A stretch of DNA of 64,000 bases from Hyphomonadaceae bacterium BL14 (lineage in GTDB: Bacteria; Pseudomonadota; Alphaproteobacteria; Caulobacterales; Maricaulaceae), in assembly GCA_027627705.1 (NCBI GenBank), contig CP091242.1, forward strand, positions 670,076 through 734,075, read 5' to 3'. This document shows positions 17,119 through 26,489 of this stretch, piece by piece. The stretch's first letter is position 1; every line of letters begins with the position of its first letter. Made by a program: the position numbers and the translations under genes. The notes under the pieces were generated by a model. That model saw nothing but the letters and a program-made list of their open reading frames with translations. It did no database searches and had not been told where the DNA came from.

Positions 17119-17576
17119 GGAGTGGCTCCGCCACGTGCGATCTCGTCCAGCGCCGCGCGCAATATGCTGGCGGCAGCCTCGGCGTCGATGCGCGCTTTTT
17201 GTTCGTGCAGCTTCACGCCGGCTTCGGACAGGCGCTCCGATGCGTCAAACGTGGTCAGGCGCTCGTCCTGATAGCACACCGGCAGGTCGCGCAGACGCAG
17301 CAGATTGGTCACGAAGGAGCGCGCTGACTGGGAGCGCCGCCCGTCTCCGCCATCCATGTGCAGCGGCAGGCCAACCACCAGCCCGGCGCAGGTGCGCGCA
17401 TCATAGAGTTTGAGCAGGGCGGCAGCGTCCTCGGTGAATTTCGTCCGCCAGATCGTGGTCAGGGCCGTGACCAGCGTGCGGTCGCCATTGCACACCGCCA
17501 CGCCCAGCGTCCTGGCACCGGGATCAACCGCCATCAGGGGGCCTTTGGGCAGATGGAGGGGCGTCAGGAACAGCAT
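17115..17576 (-). CDS. ruvX: Putative pre-16S rRNA nuclease / Holliday junction resolvase-like YqgF (RuvX)
   Basis: 153 residues with an RNase H-like fold. Motifs are AVDPGARTLGVAVCNGD (catalytic Asp in strand 1), VVGLPLHMDGGDGRRSQSAR and YQDERLTTFDASE, then the C-terminal IDAEAAASIL with the last acidic residue. YqgF is needed for 16S rRNA 5'-end processing in E. coli. I chose the ATG at 17576 by alignment with the family's usual LPKGxLxAxDxG beginning; the open frame extends to 17678 without support. First gene of a coupled operon with two AEC transporters. Confidence 0.9.
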   Translation of the reverse strand: MLFLTPLHLPKGPLMAVDPGARTLGVAVCNGDRTLVTALTTIWRTKFTEDAAALLKLYDARTCAGLVVGLPLHMDGGDGRRSQSARSFVTNLLRLRDLPVCYQDERLTTFDASERLSEAGVKLHEQKARIDAEAAASILRAALDEIARGGATP

Positions 17577-17713
17577 AGGTGCCCATGTACGCCTCTGCGC
17601 GCTTGGCGCAAAGAGGGCGGATGCCATTCTTGCGCAGACCGCACACATGATTAACGCCGATTCAATCAAACACAGCAATACTCACACCACATCAACTGGG
17701 TGGGGTGTTCAAA

Positions 17714-19030
17714 ATGAACATGTTTGGCGTGACTGTGTCGGCGGTTTCAGTAATGGCGTCGGCGGTGATTGTAACTGCGCCCTCGGCGGCATCTTCTGCC
17801 GAAGAGGCCTCGCAGGCTTCGTTCGGTTTGTCGGGGTCGCTCCGGCTTCGTCATGAAACCTTGAACGCACGCTACCGTGCTGGTGGGTCCGGGTCTGACC
17901 AGCACGCGTCCTGGGCTCTGCGCATTCTGGGTGAATATGACGCCGGTCCCGTGACGTTTGGCGCAGAGCTACTGGATGCGCGTACCTGGATGACCGATTC
18001 CGGGTCTGTGCTGCCAGCCAGCTCGGTGAATGCGCTGGAGCTGTACCAGGCCTATGTCATTGTGCGCCCGGCCGAAGGCACGCGCGTTCAACTGGGCCGG
18101 TACAATGTGACGATCGGGTCAGGACGCCTTGCCGCGCAGAACGGCTACGTGAACTCGCCCAACAGCTTTGCCGGCGCGCGCCTCGGGCACAAGTTCAACG
18201 ATGACTGGACGCTGGATGCCTTTTATGGCTCGCCCGTGCCCATTCTGCCGCGTGACCGCAATGCGCTGCTGAACAACACCGCCCGTCTGGACGAGGTGGA
18301 CTGGGACACGCGGTTCTGGGCCGCACACTTCACGCGGGCCAACCTCCCCGGCGGCCTGATCGCGGAAGGGTATCTGTTCGGCCTCAATCATGCCAACGGG
18401 ACCGACACGTATTCGCCGGGTGCGCGCCTGCGCCGCAATGCGAGCCCCGGCCACACCGATTTCGAGGCGGAAGCGACCTTCCAGACCGGGTCGCGGCCTG
18501 TTGCGGGCGGACGTCAGGACATCCGGGCCGGCATGGTGCACCTGTCTGCCGGCTATACTTTCCAGGATGACTGGCGCACGCGGGTTTCGGCTCAGTTCGT
18601 CTATGCGAGCGGCGACGAGACGGGTGGAGACTTCAACCGCTTCAATTCGATGTATGGTGGCCGCCGGGGTGATTTCGGCCCGACCGCCATTTTCGGGCCG
18701 GTGGGGCGTGAAAACCTCGTCACGTCGGGCGTTCGCTACCAGAGCCGGCGCGGGCCGGTGGATTTCCAGGCGCGTGTCCAGGATGTCCGGCTCGCCACGT
18801 CTGATGACTCCTGGGCTAAGGCAGGGCTGCGCGACGCCACAGGCCAGAGCGGACGCCGCATCGGGATCGTGGCCGATGCCTATGCCGGGTATAACTTCGC
18901 TTCGGCCAACACGCGTCTTGAAGTGGGCGCGGCTGTGCTCGCCAAGGGCCGGTTCGCCCGGAATGCTCCGAACGCCCCGGATTCCAGCGATGTCGTCTAC
19001 ACCTATATTGCACTGACGCGCAGCTTCTAA
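17714..19030 (+). CDS. Outer-membrane beta-barrel, alginate-export-like
   Basis: 438 residues. A signal peptide (about 1-28) is followed by alternating hydrophobic/polar strands and a C-terminal strand YTYIALTRSF ending in Phe, as expected for an outer-membrane barrel. Segments such as VQLGRYNVTIGSGRL and FQDDWRTRVSAQFVYASGDE recall the alginate-export (AlgE-like) family of 16-18-strand channels. No alginate cluster is nearby, so the transported solute is unknown. The ATG at 17714 is preceded by GGGTGGGG; an in-frame GTG at 17705 is an alternative. Divergent from ruvX. Confidence 0.78.
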   Translation: MNMFGVTVSAVSVMASAVIVTAPSAASSAEEASQASFGLSGSLRLRHETLNARYRAGGSGSDQHASWALRILGEYDAGPVTFGAELLDARTWMTDSGSVLPASSVNALELYQAYVIVRPAEGTRVQLGRYNVTIGSGRLAAQNGYVNSPNSFAGARLGHKFNDDWTLDAFYGSPVPILPRDRNALLNNTARLDEVDWDTRFWAAHFTRANLPGGLIAEGYLFGLNHANGTDTYSPGARLRRNASPGHTDFEAEATFQTGSRPVAGGRQDIRAGMVHLSAGYTFQDDWRTRVSAQFVYASGDETGGDFNRFNSMYGGRRGDFGPTAIFGPVGRENLVTSGVRYQSRRGPVDFQARVQDVRLATSDDSWAKAGLRDATGQSGRRIGIVADAYAGYNFASANTRLEVGAAVLAKGRFARNAPNAPDSSDVVYTYIALTRSF

Positions 19031-19129
19031 AGTGCTGTCAGATGAAGCGCGCCTGGTTGCGCGTCATGGAATGGCTACGCATCGCTCCCCTGGTGCCATC
19101 GCGTTGAGCTCCGGCTCGGCGCGGTGGCG

Positions 19130-21832
19130 CTAGCGCGTTACGGCCAGACGCAGATAGGCGATACGGCCGCGCGCATCATGCACCTTGGTGTCATAGCCCA
19201 GCGGCGTCGGCACGGACGGCGCGGCCTCATCGGTGATGTTGAGCGCGCCCAGCGTCACCTGATAGCCGCGCCCGTGGGTCTCAACGCGCCAGCCGGCCTG
19301 CAGATCGGCCACCGTCCAGGCACCCACGCGTCCGCCTGCGCCTTCATCATTGTCATAGGCGGAGATGTGGCGGGTCTGCAGGCGTGCGCTCCACGCGCCT
19401 GCGCTCCAGTCGAGCCAGGCTGTGGCGCGCAGGCGGGGCAGTGAGCGGGCGGCGTTGGTGAAATTGCGGTTGCCGGCGGCCTCTATGGTGCGGTTCAGCA
19501 CCGGATCGGCAAAGCTGTAGCGCTCGATCCACACGCCCTCGAAACCCGCGCCGAACGCGCCGAAGCGGTTGGTCTCGATGGGCGCGCGCGTCAGCATCAG
19601 GTCCAGCCCTTGAGTGGTGACCGACGGCGCATTGACATAAGCCGCGCGCACCAGCGTTACATTGCCAGCGGTCGACACCTCGACACGCGGGTCATTAAAG
19701 CCGCCCGCGCCATCGCTGGCGGCGATCAGAATGGCCTGCGCGCTTTCACGCACGATCACGTCCTCTACCTCGATGCGCCACAGATCGAGCCGCGCGTTCC
19801 ACCCGCCCGCCTGTGCCGCGGCACCGGCGGTAAAGGTGTCGGCCTGTTCCGGGCGCAGGCCCGGCGCGCCGACCGTACGCACGGGCAGGAAGCTGCTGGC
19901 CGCGCCGGTATTGAGCGATTGCAGCGAGGTGGTCGCTGATATCTGCTGGTGCAGCGACGGCGCACGGAAGGACCGCGCCCAGCCCGCCGACACGGTCAGG
20001 GTCCCGCTGACATCATGGGCAATGGACAGCTTGGGATCGAGCGAGGAGAACGAGTCCAGCGCCTCATGCCGCGCTGCTGCCTGCAGGCGGGTGCGCGTGG
20101 TGAGCGGGATCAGGGTTTCAGCGTACACGCTGGTCACGCTGCGCGAGCCGGAAAAGTCCGGCCCGCCGACGATGAACTGGAAGGCGTCGGCGTTGAACAG
20201 ATCGCTATGCTCCACCGACAGGCGCTCGCGGCGCACCTGCGCGCCCACCGCCAGCGAAACCGGGCCGGCGGGCATCGTGAACAGGGCAGGGGCTTGCGCC
20301 GAGGCGTCCAGCACGCCGAGGCTCGCTTCGGACTGACGCAAATCCTCCTGCACCAGCCAATCCAGCAGCGCCGGATCATTATAGCGCGGGTCAGACGGGT
20401 CGGTGACCAGCGCGCCCGACCCGAACGGGTTGAACCAGAAGCATCCGGAATCGCCGGCCGCCGCGCCCGCCGGACAGGCCGGCCCGCCGACGCCATTGAG
20501 CGCCAGCGACAGGCGTGAGGCGACAGTGTCGGTAATGGTGGCGTCCAGCGCATTGGCCGACCAGCTGGCGCTGATCCGCCCCTCCCAGTCGCGCGCAAAG
20601 GCGCTGAACGGGGCGGTGAACTCGCTGTCCAGGCGCCAGGTCAGATGCTCGAACTGGCGCCGGGCTGCGCCGGCATTGACCCCCAGCGGACGCCCCAGCC
20701 AGGTCACATCCGCGCCCAGGTAATTACCGGGATTGGCAACCGGAATGGTGGGAAAGTTCAGCGCCGGGAGTGATGGTGAATTGCCCCGCGACAGCTCTGA
20801 ATAAGCCAGCCCGGCCCGCACTGTGAGCACCGCCTCGCCCAGATCTGCGGTGAGGGCGGAAAGGGCATTGATCCGCGTCTCATCCGGAACAAGCGAGAAG
20901 AACTGGCCGAAATCCAGCTGGCACAGGCCCGGATCACCAAACGGCGTCGCCGCACCCAGCACCAGCGGCGAGCCGCCGGCCGCTGCACAGTCGCGGTCCA
21001 GGACCGGCACCGGCCCGCCGGACGGATTGGTCAGCGCAAATCCGCCGCCTGGCACCTGGATGTAATAGGAACCCGGCTGGCCCAGCGTCGAAATGCCGGT
21101 GCCCGGGACGAAATCAGTCTCGAAGCCCTCCACCCCATCGGTGCGGCGCGCCGAGACGGCACCCATCAGATGCACCGCGCCAAAGCCGCGTCCGGCGATC
21201 ATCGCTGCCTGGCCGCTGGCGCCTGCGCCGCCGAAGCTGTCGGGTCGGCGGCCCTCCAGAACCAGCTCGAGGCCTTCAAACCCATCGCGGGTGATCACGT
21301 TGATGACGCCGGCCAGTGCGTCCGATCCGTGCAGCGGCGAGGCACCGTCTTTGAGGATTTCCACGCGCGCTATGGCGATATCGGGCACCAGCGCATTCAT
21401 GTCCACAAAGGTCGAGCCATCATCGGCGGCCACGCTGGTGATGGTCTGGCGCTGGCCATTGATCAGCACGAGAGACGCGCCCAGCCCCAGCCCGCGCAGA
21501 TTGACGCTCGCCGTGCCCGACGTGTTGTTCTGGGTGCCCGGATCATCATTGAATTCCGAGCCCGCAATCACCGGGTTGAACACCAGCGCCCGGCCCAGAT
21601 CCTCCTGGCCGCTCGCGCGCAAATCGTCCCGGGTGAGGCGCGCCACGGGCCGGTCCAGCGCGCCTGCGCCCGATGCCCGCCCGGCTGTAATGGTGATCAC
21701 ATCGCGTGCCGTTCCAGCTGCCTCGGACGTGGCCTCCTGCGCCCCCGCCGGCGCGGTGGCGGCACCGATCAGGGCCGCCAGGCTGACAGCGGCACACAGG
21801 CGGACACGGGCGGACGGGACAGAACGGATCAT
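19130..21832 (-). CDS. TonB-dependent outer-membrane receptor
   Basis: 900 residues. A signal peptide (about 1-30) precedes a TonB-box-like RDVITITAG. The plug domain has VNLRGLGLGASLVLINGQR and VEILKDGASPLHGSDALAGV, and a 22-strand barrel ends with the conserved GALNITDEAAPS and a final strand. It imports a large or scarce substrate using TonB energy; the substrate is unknown. The ATG at 21832 was chosen because it begins the signal peptide and has AGAGG upstream. The frame stays open for another 164 codons through the tRNA-Phe gene, which cannot be coding. No regulator is adjacent. Confidence 0.93.
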   Translation of the reverse strand: MIRSVPSARVRLCAAVSLAALIGAATAPAGAQEATSEAAGTARDVITITAGRASGAGALDRPVARLTRDDLRASGQEDLGRALVFNPVIAGSEFNDDPGTQNNTSGTASVNLRGLGLGASLVLINGQRQTITSVAADDGSTFVDMNALVPDIAIARVEILKDGASPLHGSDALAGVINVITRDGFEGLELVLEGRRPDSFGGAGASGQAAMIAGRGFGAVHLMGAVSARRTDGVEGFETDFVPGTGISTLGQPGSYYIQVPGGGFALTNPSGGPVPVLDRDCAAAGGSPLVLGAATPFGDPGLCQLDFGQFFSLVPDETRINALSALTADLGEAVLTVRAGLAYSELSRGNSPSLPALNFPTIPVANPGNYLGADVTWLGRPLGVNAGAARRQFEHLTWRLDSEFTAPFSAFARDWEGRISASWSANALDATITDTVASRLSLALNGVGGPACPAGAAAGDSGCFWFNPFGSGALVTDPSDPRYNDPALLDWLVQEDLRQSEASLGVLDASAQAPALFTMPAGPVSLAVGAQVRRERLSVEHSDLFNADAFQFIVGGPDFSGSRSVTSVYAETLIPLTTRTRLQAAARHEALDSFSSLDPKLSIAHDVSGTLTVSAGWARSFRAPSLHQQISATTSLQSLNTGAASSFLPVRTVGAPGLRPEQADTFTAGAAAQAGGWNARLDLWRIEVEDVIVRESAQAILIAASDGAGGFNDPRVEVSTAGNVTLVRAAYVNAPSVTTQGLDLMLTRAPIETNRFGAFGAGFEGVWIERYSFADPVLNRTIEAAGNRNFTNAARSLPRLRATAWLDWSAGAWSARLQTRHISAYDNDEGAGGRVGAWTVADLQAGWRVETHGRGYQVTLGALNITDEAAPSVPTPLGYDTKVHDARGRIAYLRLAVTR

Positions 21833-22101
21833 CGAGGCCTCTGGGGATGACGCGACCGGGACAGATCGCTGAAAGGATTCAGCCGGCAAACAGGCCGGAG
21901 GCGGGTACCAGTCCCGCGCGGGCGAGGCAAGGCCGGGCGGGCCGATCTGTCTGTTTGCACACCTGCCGGGCGTGACGGTGAGCGCGGATGGGGCAGGGCA
22001 CCGGAGCGCCGCGCGCGCATCTGCCCAAAGGGCATGGACAGGCCAAAAGCCCCGCCCTATAAACCGCCCCCTAGCGCGGCGCGCCACCGGCCCGCCCCGC
22101 C

Positions 22102-22177
22102 GCCCAGGTAGCTCAGTTGGTAGAGCAGCGGATTGAAAATCCGCGTGTCGCTGGTTCGATTCCGGCCCTGGGCACCA
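22102..22177 (+). tRNA. tRNA-Phe (GAA anticodon)
   Basis: 76 nt with encoded CCA. Acceptor GCCCAGG pairs with CCTGGGC. The D-arm is GCTCAGTTGGTAGAGC, the anticodon arm GCGGATTGAAAATCCGC and the T-arm CTGGTTCGATTCCGG. Confidence 0.97.
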
Positions 22178-22354
22178 TTTTTCTTCTTTTGTTTGTGCTC
22201 CACCGCTCCGCTCGGTCGATCCTCGCTGACATTGCGGGCGCGCAGGTGCGCTCTCACCTCGGCGAACCCTCACCGGATAGGGCTTTAGCCTCCCCACCCT
22301 TGCATGTCCGGACAAACCCGCCATCCTGTGCGCTCTGACGCGCAGGAGGTGATC

Positions 22355-23428
22355 ATGATTAGAGTTATCGCGGTCGCGACCGCATCGCTGGCTCTGGCGG
22401 TGTGCAGCGGGGCGGTGCAGGCCAAAGATGGGGCGGACCGCGCATCAGCCTCCATCTCCAACCCCAGCCCCTTCATCGCCGCGACCGGCCGTGGCTGGCA
22501 GGAGGCGGTGGTCTCGGTGCGCGATCTCGCCCCGATCCGCGACTTTATGGTTGATGTGGCCGGGTATGAGGTGCGTGCGTCCGGTGCGCTGGCACCGGAC
22601 TGGCTGGCCGCCTGGGGGCTGGAGGGCGCGTCGGGCGATTACGCGCTGATGGCGTCGCCAGGCAAGGATGTGGGCTGGGTGCGCCTGGTGCGCATTGCTG
22701 GCGTGGAGCAAGAGCTGATCCGCCCGGGCGCGCAGGTCTGGGACCAGGGCGGTTTGTTCTCCCTCATGGTGCGGTCACACGAGGCCGATGAGGTGATGGA
22801 CGCCGCCCATGCGCGCGGCTGGAGCGTGTTTGACCAGCCCCAGGTGTTCGATTTTGGCGGGCTGATCATCAAGAATGTGGTGGTACGCCTGCCCGACGGG
22901 GTCAATCTGGCGGTCTACTCGCGCGTGAACCCGCCCATCGAAGGCTGGGATGACCTGGACGGCTTTTCCTATCCGTTCAACACCATGGCCATGGTCCATG
23001 ACCTGCCGGCGGAGCGGGCATTCTTCGTGGAGGGCCTGGGTTATGCGCCATTCTGGGAGGGCGATTACATCGACCCCGAGCCCGTGAGCACCAATCACGG
23101 CCTGCCCAACAACTTCTCCCACATCATCCCGCGCCGCACGGCCATCCTGCAGCAGCGCCCGGGCGAGGACGGGCGTATAGAGCTCATGCATTTCGACGGA
23201 TTGGACGGCGATGATTTTTCGGACCGTGCGCGTCCGCCCAATCTGGGGATTGTGGCGGTGCGCCTTCCCGTGAATGATCTCGATGCCGCGCTGGCGCGTC
23301 TGGCGGCCCTGAGCGTCGTGCCGTCCGCGGGGCCGATCACCTTGACCCTTGAACCCTATGGCCAAATCCGCTGGGCGGCGGTGCGCTCGCCGTCCGGGAT
23401 CATTGTCGAGTTGATCGGACAGCCGTGA
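22355..23428 (+). CDS. Exported VOC (glyoxalase/bleomycin-resistance-like) protein
   Basis: 357 residues. A signal peptide (about 1-23, ending AVQAKDG) is followed by two or more vicinal-oxygen-chelate modules: WQEAVVSVRDLAPIRDFMVD with ...LFSLMVRSH..., then NTMAMVHDLPAERAFFVEGL and a final VAVRLPVNDLDAALARL...SGIIVELIG. VOC enzymes are usually cytoplasmic, so export is unusual. AGGAGGTGATC precedes the ATG, a near-ideal ribosome site. It lies directly upstream of, and on the same strand as, a TonB-dependent receptor, so the two may work on the same substrate (inference). Confidence 0.8.
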   Translation: MIRVIAVATASLALAVCSGAVQAKDGADRASASISNPSPFIAATGRGWQEAVVSVRDLAPIRDFMVDVAGYEVRASGALAPDWLAAWGLEGASGDYALMASPGKDVGWVRLVRIAGVEQELIRPGAQVWDQGGLFSLMVRSHEADEVMDAAHARGWSVFDQPQVFDFGGLIIKNVVVRLPDGVNLAVYSRVNPPIEGWDDLDGFSYPFNTMAMVHDLPAERAFFVEGLGYAPFWEGDYIDPEPVSTNHGLPNNFSHIIPRRTAILQQRPGEDGRIELMHFDGLDGDDFSDRARPPNLGIVAVRLPVNDLDAALARLAALSVVPSAGPITLTLEPYGQIRWAAVRSPSGIIVELIGQP

Positions 23429-23461
23429 CGGCGCGGTGCGCAAATGTCACATAAGGTATAT

Positions 23462-23481
23462 CAATTCGTCCGGACAAATTG
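23462..23481. promoter_or_regulatory. 20-bp near-perfect palindrome upstream of TonB-dependent receptor
   Basis: CAATTCGTCCGGACAAATTG is self-complementary at 18 of 20 positions around a TCCGGA centre. It sits between the VOC gene and the receptor ATG at 23564, where an operator would act. Regulator unknown. Confidence 0.45.
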
Positions 23482-23563
23482 ACGCGGGGCGGCGCTGCGT
23501 TAGACTTTGTGGCACCACACACCCGGAAAACCGGATGATTTGTCTCAACAGGGGAGACCGCCC

Positions 23564-25753
23564 ATGACCCGACTGTTCCAAGCTGCCTTGATGGCCAGCG
23601 CCGCTCTGCCGGCCTTCGCCGCAGCCGGCTACGCCCAGGAAACCGAGACTGCGGCACCGCGCGGCGTGGACCGCATTACTGTGACGGCGCAGCGCCGCGA
23701 GGCGGACTCCCAGGACGTGCCCATCGCGCTCACCGCCATCGGCGCTGAAGAGCTGGAGCGTCAGGCGGTCGAGGAGATCACCGATCTTCGCTTCACCGCG
23801 CCCAATGTGAACATTCAGAAGAATACCGGCGTGGCCAATGCGGCCCAGGTCTATATCCGCGGCGTGGGCCAGGATGAGTCCTCGCTCTTTGCCGAAGTGG
23901 GCGTGGGCATCTATCTGGACGGCGTCTATCTGGGCAAGCAGAACGGCACGACCATCGATCTGCTCGATCTGGACCGCATCGAGGTGCTGCGCGGGCCGCA
24001 GGGTACCTATTACGGGCGCAACACCAATGGTGGCGCGATCCGCTTCATCTCCCGCCGGCCTGAACTCACCGGCACGCGCGGTATTCTGGACCTCGCCGTG
24101 GGCACCCATGACCGCCTCGATGCGCGCGCGTCCTGGTCGTCGGCCATTGTGGAGGGCGTCAGCGGGTTCAAGATCGACGTGTTCAGCCGCAATATGGGCA
24201 GCGATTTCGACCTGCTCAATGCGCCTGCCGCGACGGCAGGACCCTTCACCTACCAGCCCCAGTCCGAGGTGAACAATGTCGAGCGCTACGGCGCGCGCGC
24301 GTCCTTCTTGTGGGAGCCGTCCGGTCAGGACCTTTCAGTCTATATCGTGGGCGACTGGACCATCGACAATTCGGGTGCTTTCATTCCGACCCCGATCCAG
24401 CGTCAGGCCGATGGATCGGTGACCGAGCCGTTCGGGCGGCGTGCGGGCAATATGTCCATCGCCCCCTTCCATGAGTATCGCGGCGGCGGCATCAGCGGGG
24501 AGGTCCGCTTCGGCACGGCGCTGGGCGATGTCACCTCCATCACCGCCTACCGGACCTTCTCCCAGGACCTGACGGCGGACCTGGACGGTCCGGGCATTGT
24601 CGATCTCTATCAGGAGCTTGACCAGTGGCAGTTCACCCAGGAAGTCCAGCTGGTCGGCGGCAATGAGCAGGTCGACTATGTGCTGGGTGCCTATTACTTC
24701 CGCGAGAATGTGGAGCAGCTGGCCAATAACCGCTTCAACCAGATATTCTCCTTCCTGATTGGCCAGCCTTTCGGTCTCAACGATGATGTGCAGGACACCA
24801 CCTCCTGGGCGGTGTTCGGCGAAAGCACCTTCCATCTCAATGACCAGCTGTCCTTCACGCTGGGCGGGCGCTACACCTCGGACGAGAAGACCGCCGAGCG
24901 CCGCCTGCTCAATCCCACCACGCTGGCACCCATCTGGGACGTGGATCCGTCCTTTGACGATACCAATTTTTCCTGGCGGGCGGTGGCGCAATACCGCCCC
25001 AATGACAATCTGATGGTCTATGGCTCGTACTCGACGGGCTACAAGGCGGGCGGCCTGGCCGGCACGCGCCCGATCACCCAGAATGTCGCCTTCAATATTT
25101 ACGAGCCTGAAGAGCTGTCCTCGTGGGAGCTGGGCCTGCGCTCGGACCTCGCCGACAACACGCTGCGCTTCAATGCCACCTATTTCTACTCGGTCTATGA
25201 CGCGCTGCAGCTGTCCGTGCTGGAGCCTGCCACCTTCCAGTTCGGCGTGATCAACGCCGACGCCATCGTCCACGGCCTGGAGCTGGAGGGCGTCTGGGCG
25301 CCCACAGACCAGTTCCAGCTGTCGGGCAATCTGGGGACCACCAATTTCGAGTATGACGAAGGCGCGCGCGTCGACCCGGCGGTAGGCATTCCCTTCAACA
25401 CGCTGGAGGGCAAGCAATTCCCCGACCTGTCAGCCCGGCTGAACGCGGTGGTCTTCCAGCCCACGCAGCTGGGCGAGTTCGCCTTTGGCGGTTCGGCTAC
25501 CCATTCCAGCGCGTTTGCCCGCAATGTGGGCAATTCACCGGCGATCTTCTCTGATGAGGTGACCACGTTCGATCTGTTTGCCCAGCTCACCTCGCCCGAC
25601 GGGCGCTGGCGGCTGAAGCTGGAGGGCAAGAACATCACCGACGAGGATATTTTCCTGGCCGGTAATGCGCCGGGTGCCGCGGCGGGCTCGTTCGGCAGCC
25701 GCTATTACACCTACGGGTCCATCTGGAGCGCCAGCCTGCGTCTCGAGTTCTGA
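23564..25753 (+). CDS. TonB-dependent outer-membrane receptor
   Basis: 729 residues. The signal peptide (about 1-24, ending GYAQE) is followed by a TonB box (DRITVTAQRREADSQDVPIA). The plug has VNIQKNTGVANAAQVYIRGV and the conserved IEVLRGPQGTYYGRNTNGGA, and the barrel ends with NITDEDIF and the C-terminal strand WSASLRLEF. This DVPIA/VLRGPQGTLYG type is abundant in sphingomonads and Caulobacterales. GGGGAGA lies before the ATG. A palindrome sits about 80 bases upstream and a terminator follows. Substrate unknown; the neighbouring exported VOC protein is the only clue. Confidence 0.94.
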   Translation: MTRLFQAALMASAALPAFAAAGYAQETETAAPRGVDRITVTAQRREADSQDVPIALTAIGAEELERQAVEEITDLRFTAPNVNIQKNTGVANAAQVYIRGVGQDESSLFAEVGVGIYLDGVYLGKQNGTTIDLLDLDRIEVLRGPQGTYYGRNTNGGAIRFISRRPELTGTRGILDLAVGTHDRLDARASWSSAIVEGVSGFKIDVFSRNMGSDFDLLNAPAATAGPFTYQPQSEVNNVERYGARASFLWEPSGQDLSVYIVGDWTIDNSGAFIPTPIQRQADGSVTEPFGRRAGNMSIAPFHEYRGGGISGEVRFGTALGDVTSITAYRTFSQDLTADLDGPGIVDLYQELDQWQFTQEVQLVGGNEQVDYVLGAYYFRENVEQLANNRFNQIFSFLIGQPFGLNDDVQDTTSWAVFGESTFHLNDQLSFTLGGRYTSDEKTAERRLLNPTTLAPIWDVDPSFDDTNFSWRAVAQYRPNDNLMVYGSYSTGYKAGGLAGTRPITQNVAFNIYEPEELSSWELGLRSDLADNTLRFNATYFYSVYDALQLSVLEPATFQFGVINADAIVHGLELEGVWAPTDQFQLSGNLGTTNFEYDEGARVDPAVGIPFNTLEGKQFPDLSARLNAVVFQPTQLGEFAFGGSATHSSAFARNVGNSPAIFSDEVTTFDLFAQLTSPDGRWRLKLEGKNITDEDIFLAGNAPGAAAGSFGSRYYTYGSIWSASLRLEF

Positions 25754-25782
25754 TCGGTCCGATCGGAGCCTGAAACGAAAAG

Positions 25783-25812
25783 CGCCCCGGCCATCTGGCC
25801 GGGGCGTTCTTC
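25783..25812 (+). terminator. Rho-independent terminator after TonB-dependent receptor
   Basis: CGCCCCGGCC pairs with GGCCGGGGCG over a 4-base ATCT loop, followed by TTCTTCT and preceded by AAAA. It could also serve the convergent cytochrome gene. Confidence 0.85.
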
Positions 25813-25841
25813 TGTCCGGCTTCGTGAGGCCGGAGGGCGCG

Positions 25842-26396
25842 TCAGTCCTCGCGTGCCGCGTCCGCCTCGGCCGGCGCCGTGGCAGCAGCCAGCCAGGCGA
25901 TCAGATCATTGCGGTCGCTCTCATGGCGCAGGCCCGCAAAGCTCATCCGGTTGCCCGGCAGGAAGTCGCGCGGATTGGTCAGCCACTCATCCAGCGCCTG
26001 CGGCGTCCAGACAAAACCTGCGCCGGCGACGACGTCGGAGTATCGGAACCCCTCTGCAGTCCCGGCCTGACGCCCGAACATGCCATGCAGATTGGGACCC
26101 ACCAGATGGCGGGCACCTTCATTGACCGTGTGGCAGGACTGGCAGCGCCGCCACAGCCGCTCGCCATTGGCCAGATTGGCGGACACATAGGGCTCGCCCA
26201 GCGCGGCCAGGGTGGCGGCGGCAGCCGCATCGCGTGCCGGATCTGCGGGCGAGGGCGCTGCGGCCGGGGCCGATGCGCCGTGTCCCTGAGGTGCCGCGCC
26301 TGGCTCACCGCCTGTTTCAGGCTCGCTGCACGCTGCCAGCGTCATCAGGGCGGCGGTCAGGCCGGGCAGGGCGATGAAGAGGAATGGGCTGCGCAT
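25842..26396 (-). CDS. Lipoprotein class I cytochrome c
   Basis: 184 residues. The N-terminus carries a lipobox (LAAC, Cys about residue 23), then an Ala/Pro/Gly-rich linker and a mono-heme cytochrome c domain. The heme site is CQSCH (about residue 88), and GNRMSFAGL supplies the Met ligand. The arrangement is that of membrane-tethered cytochrome c552/cy-like electron carriers. AAGGAG lies upstream of the chosen ATG at 26396. It converges with the TonB receptor. The redox partner is unknown. Confidence 0.9.
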   Translation of the reverse strand: MRSPFLFIALPGLTAALMTLAACSEPETGGEPGAAPQGHGASAPAAAPSPADPARDAAAAATLAALGEPYVSANLANGERLWRRCQSCHTVNEGARHLVGPNLHGMFGRQAGTAEGFRYSDVVAGAGFVWTPQALDEWLTNPRDFLPGNRMSFAGLRHESDRNDLIAWLAAATAPAEADAARED

Positions 26397-26489
26397 GACA
26401 GGCTCCTTGTCGATCAGTGTGATAACCCGGTAGCGCGTCGCGGCCCGGCGTTCAACGCGCATCGCGCCGCATACCCTCACCCCCGGCCT

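Noticed and set aside
21833..22324. The TonB receptor frame stays open 164 codons further upstream (1064 codons in total)
   Set aside because: The extension runs through the antisense strand of tRNA-Phe and has no signal peptide at its start; the ATG at 21832 begins a proper signal sequence.
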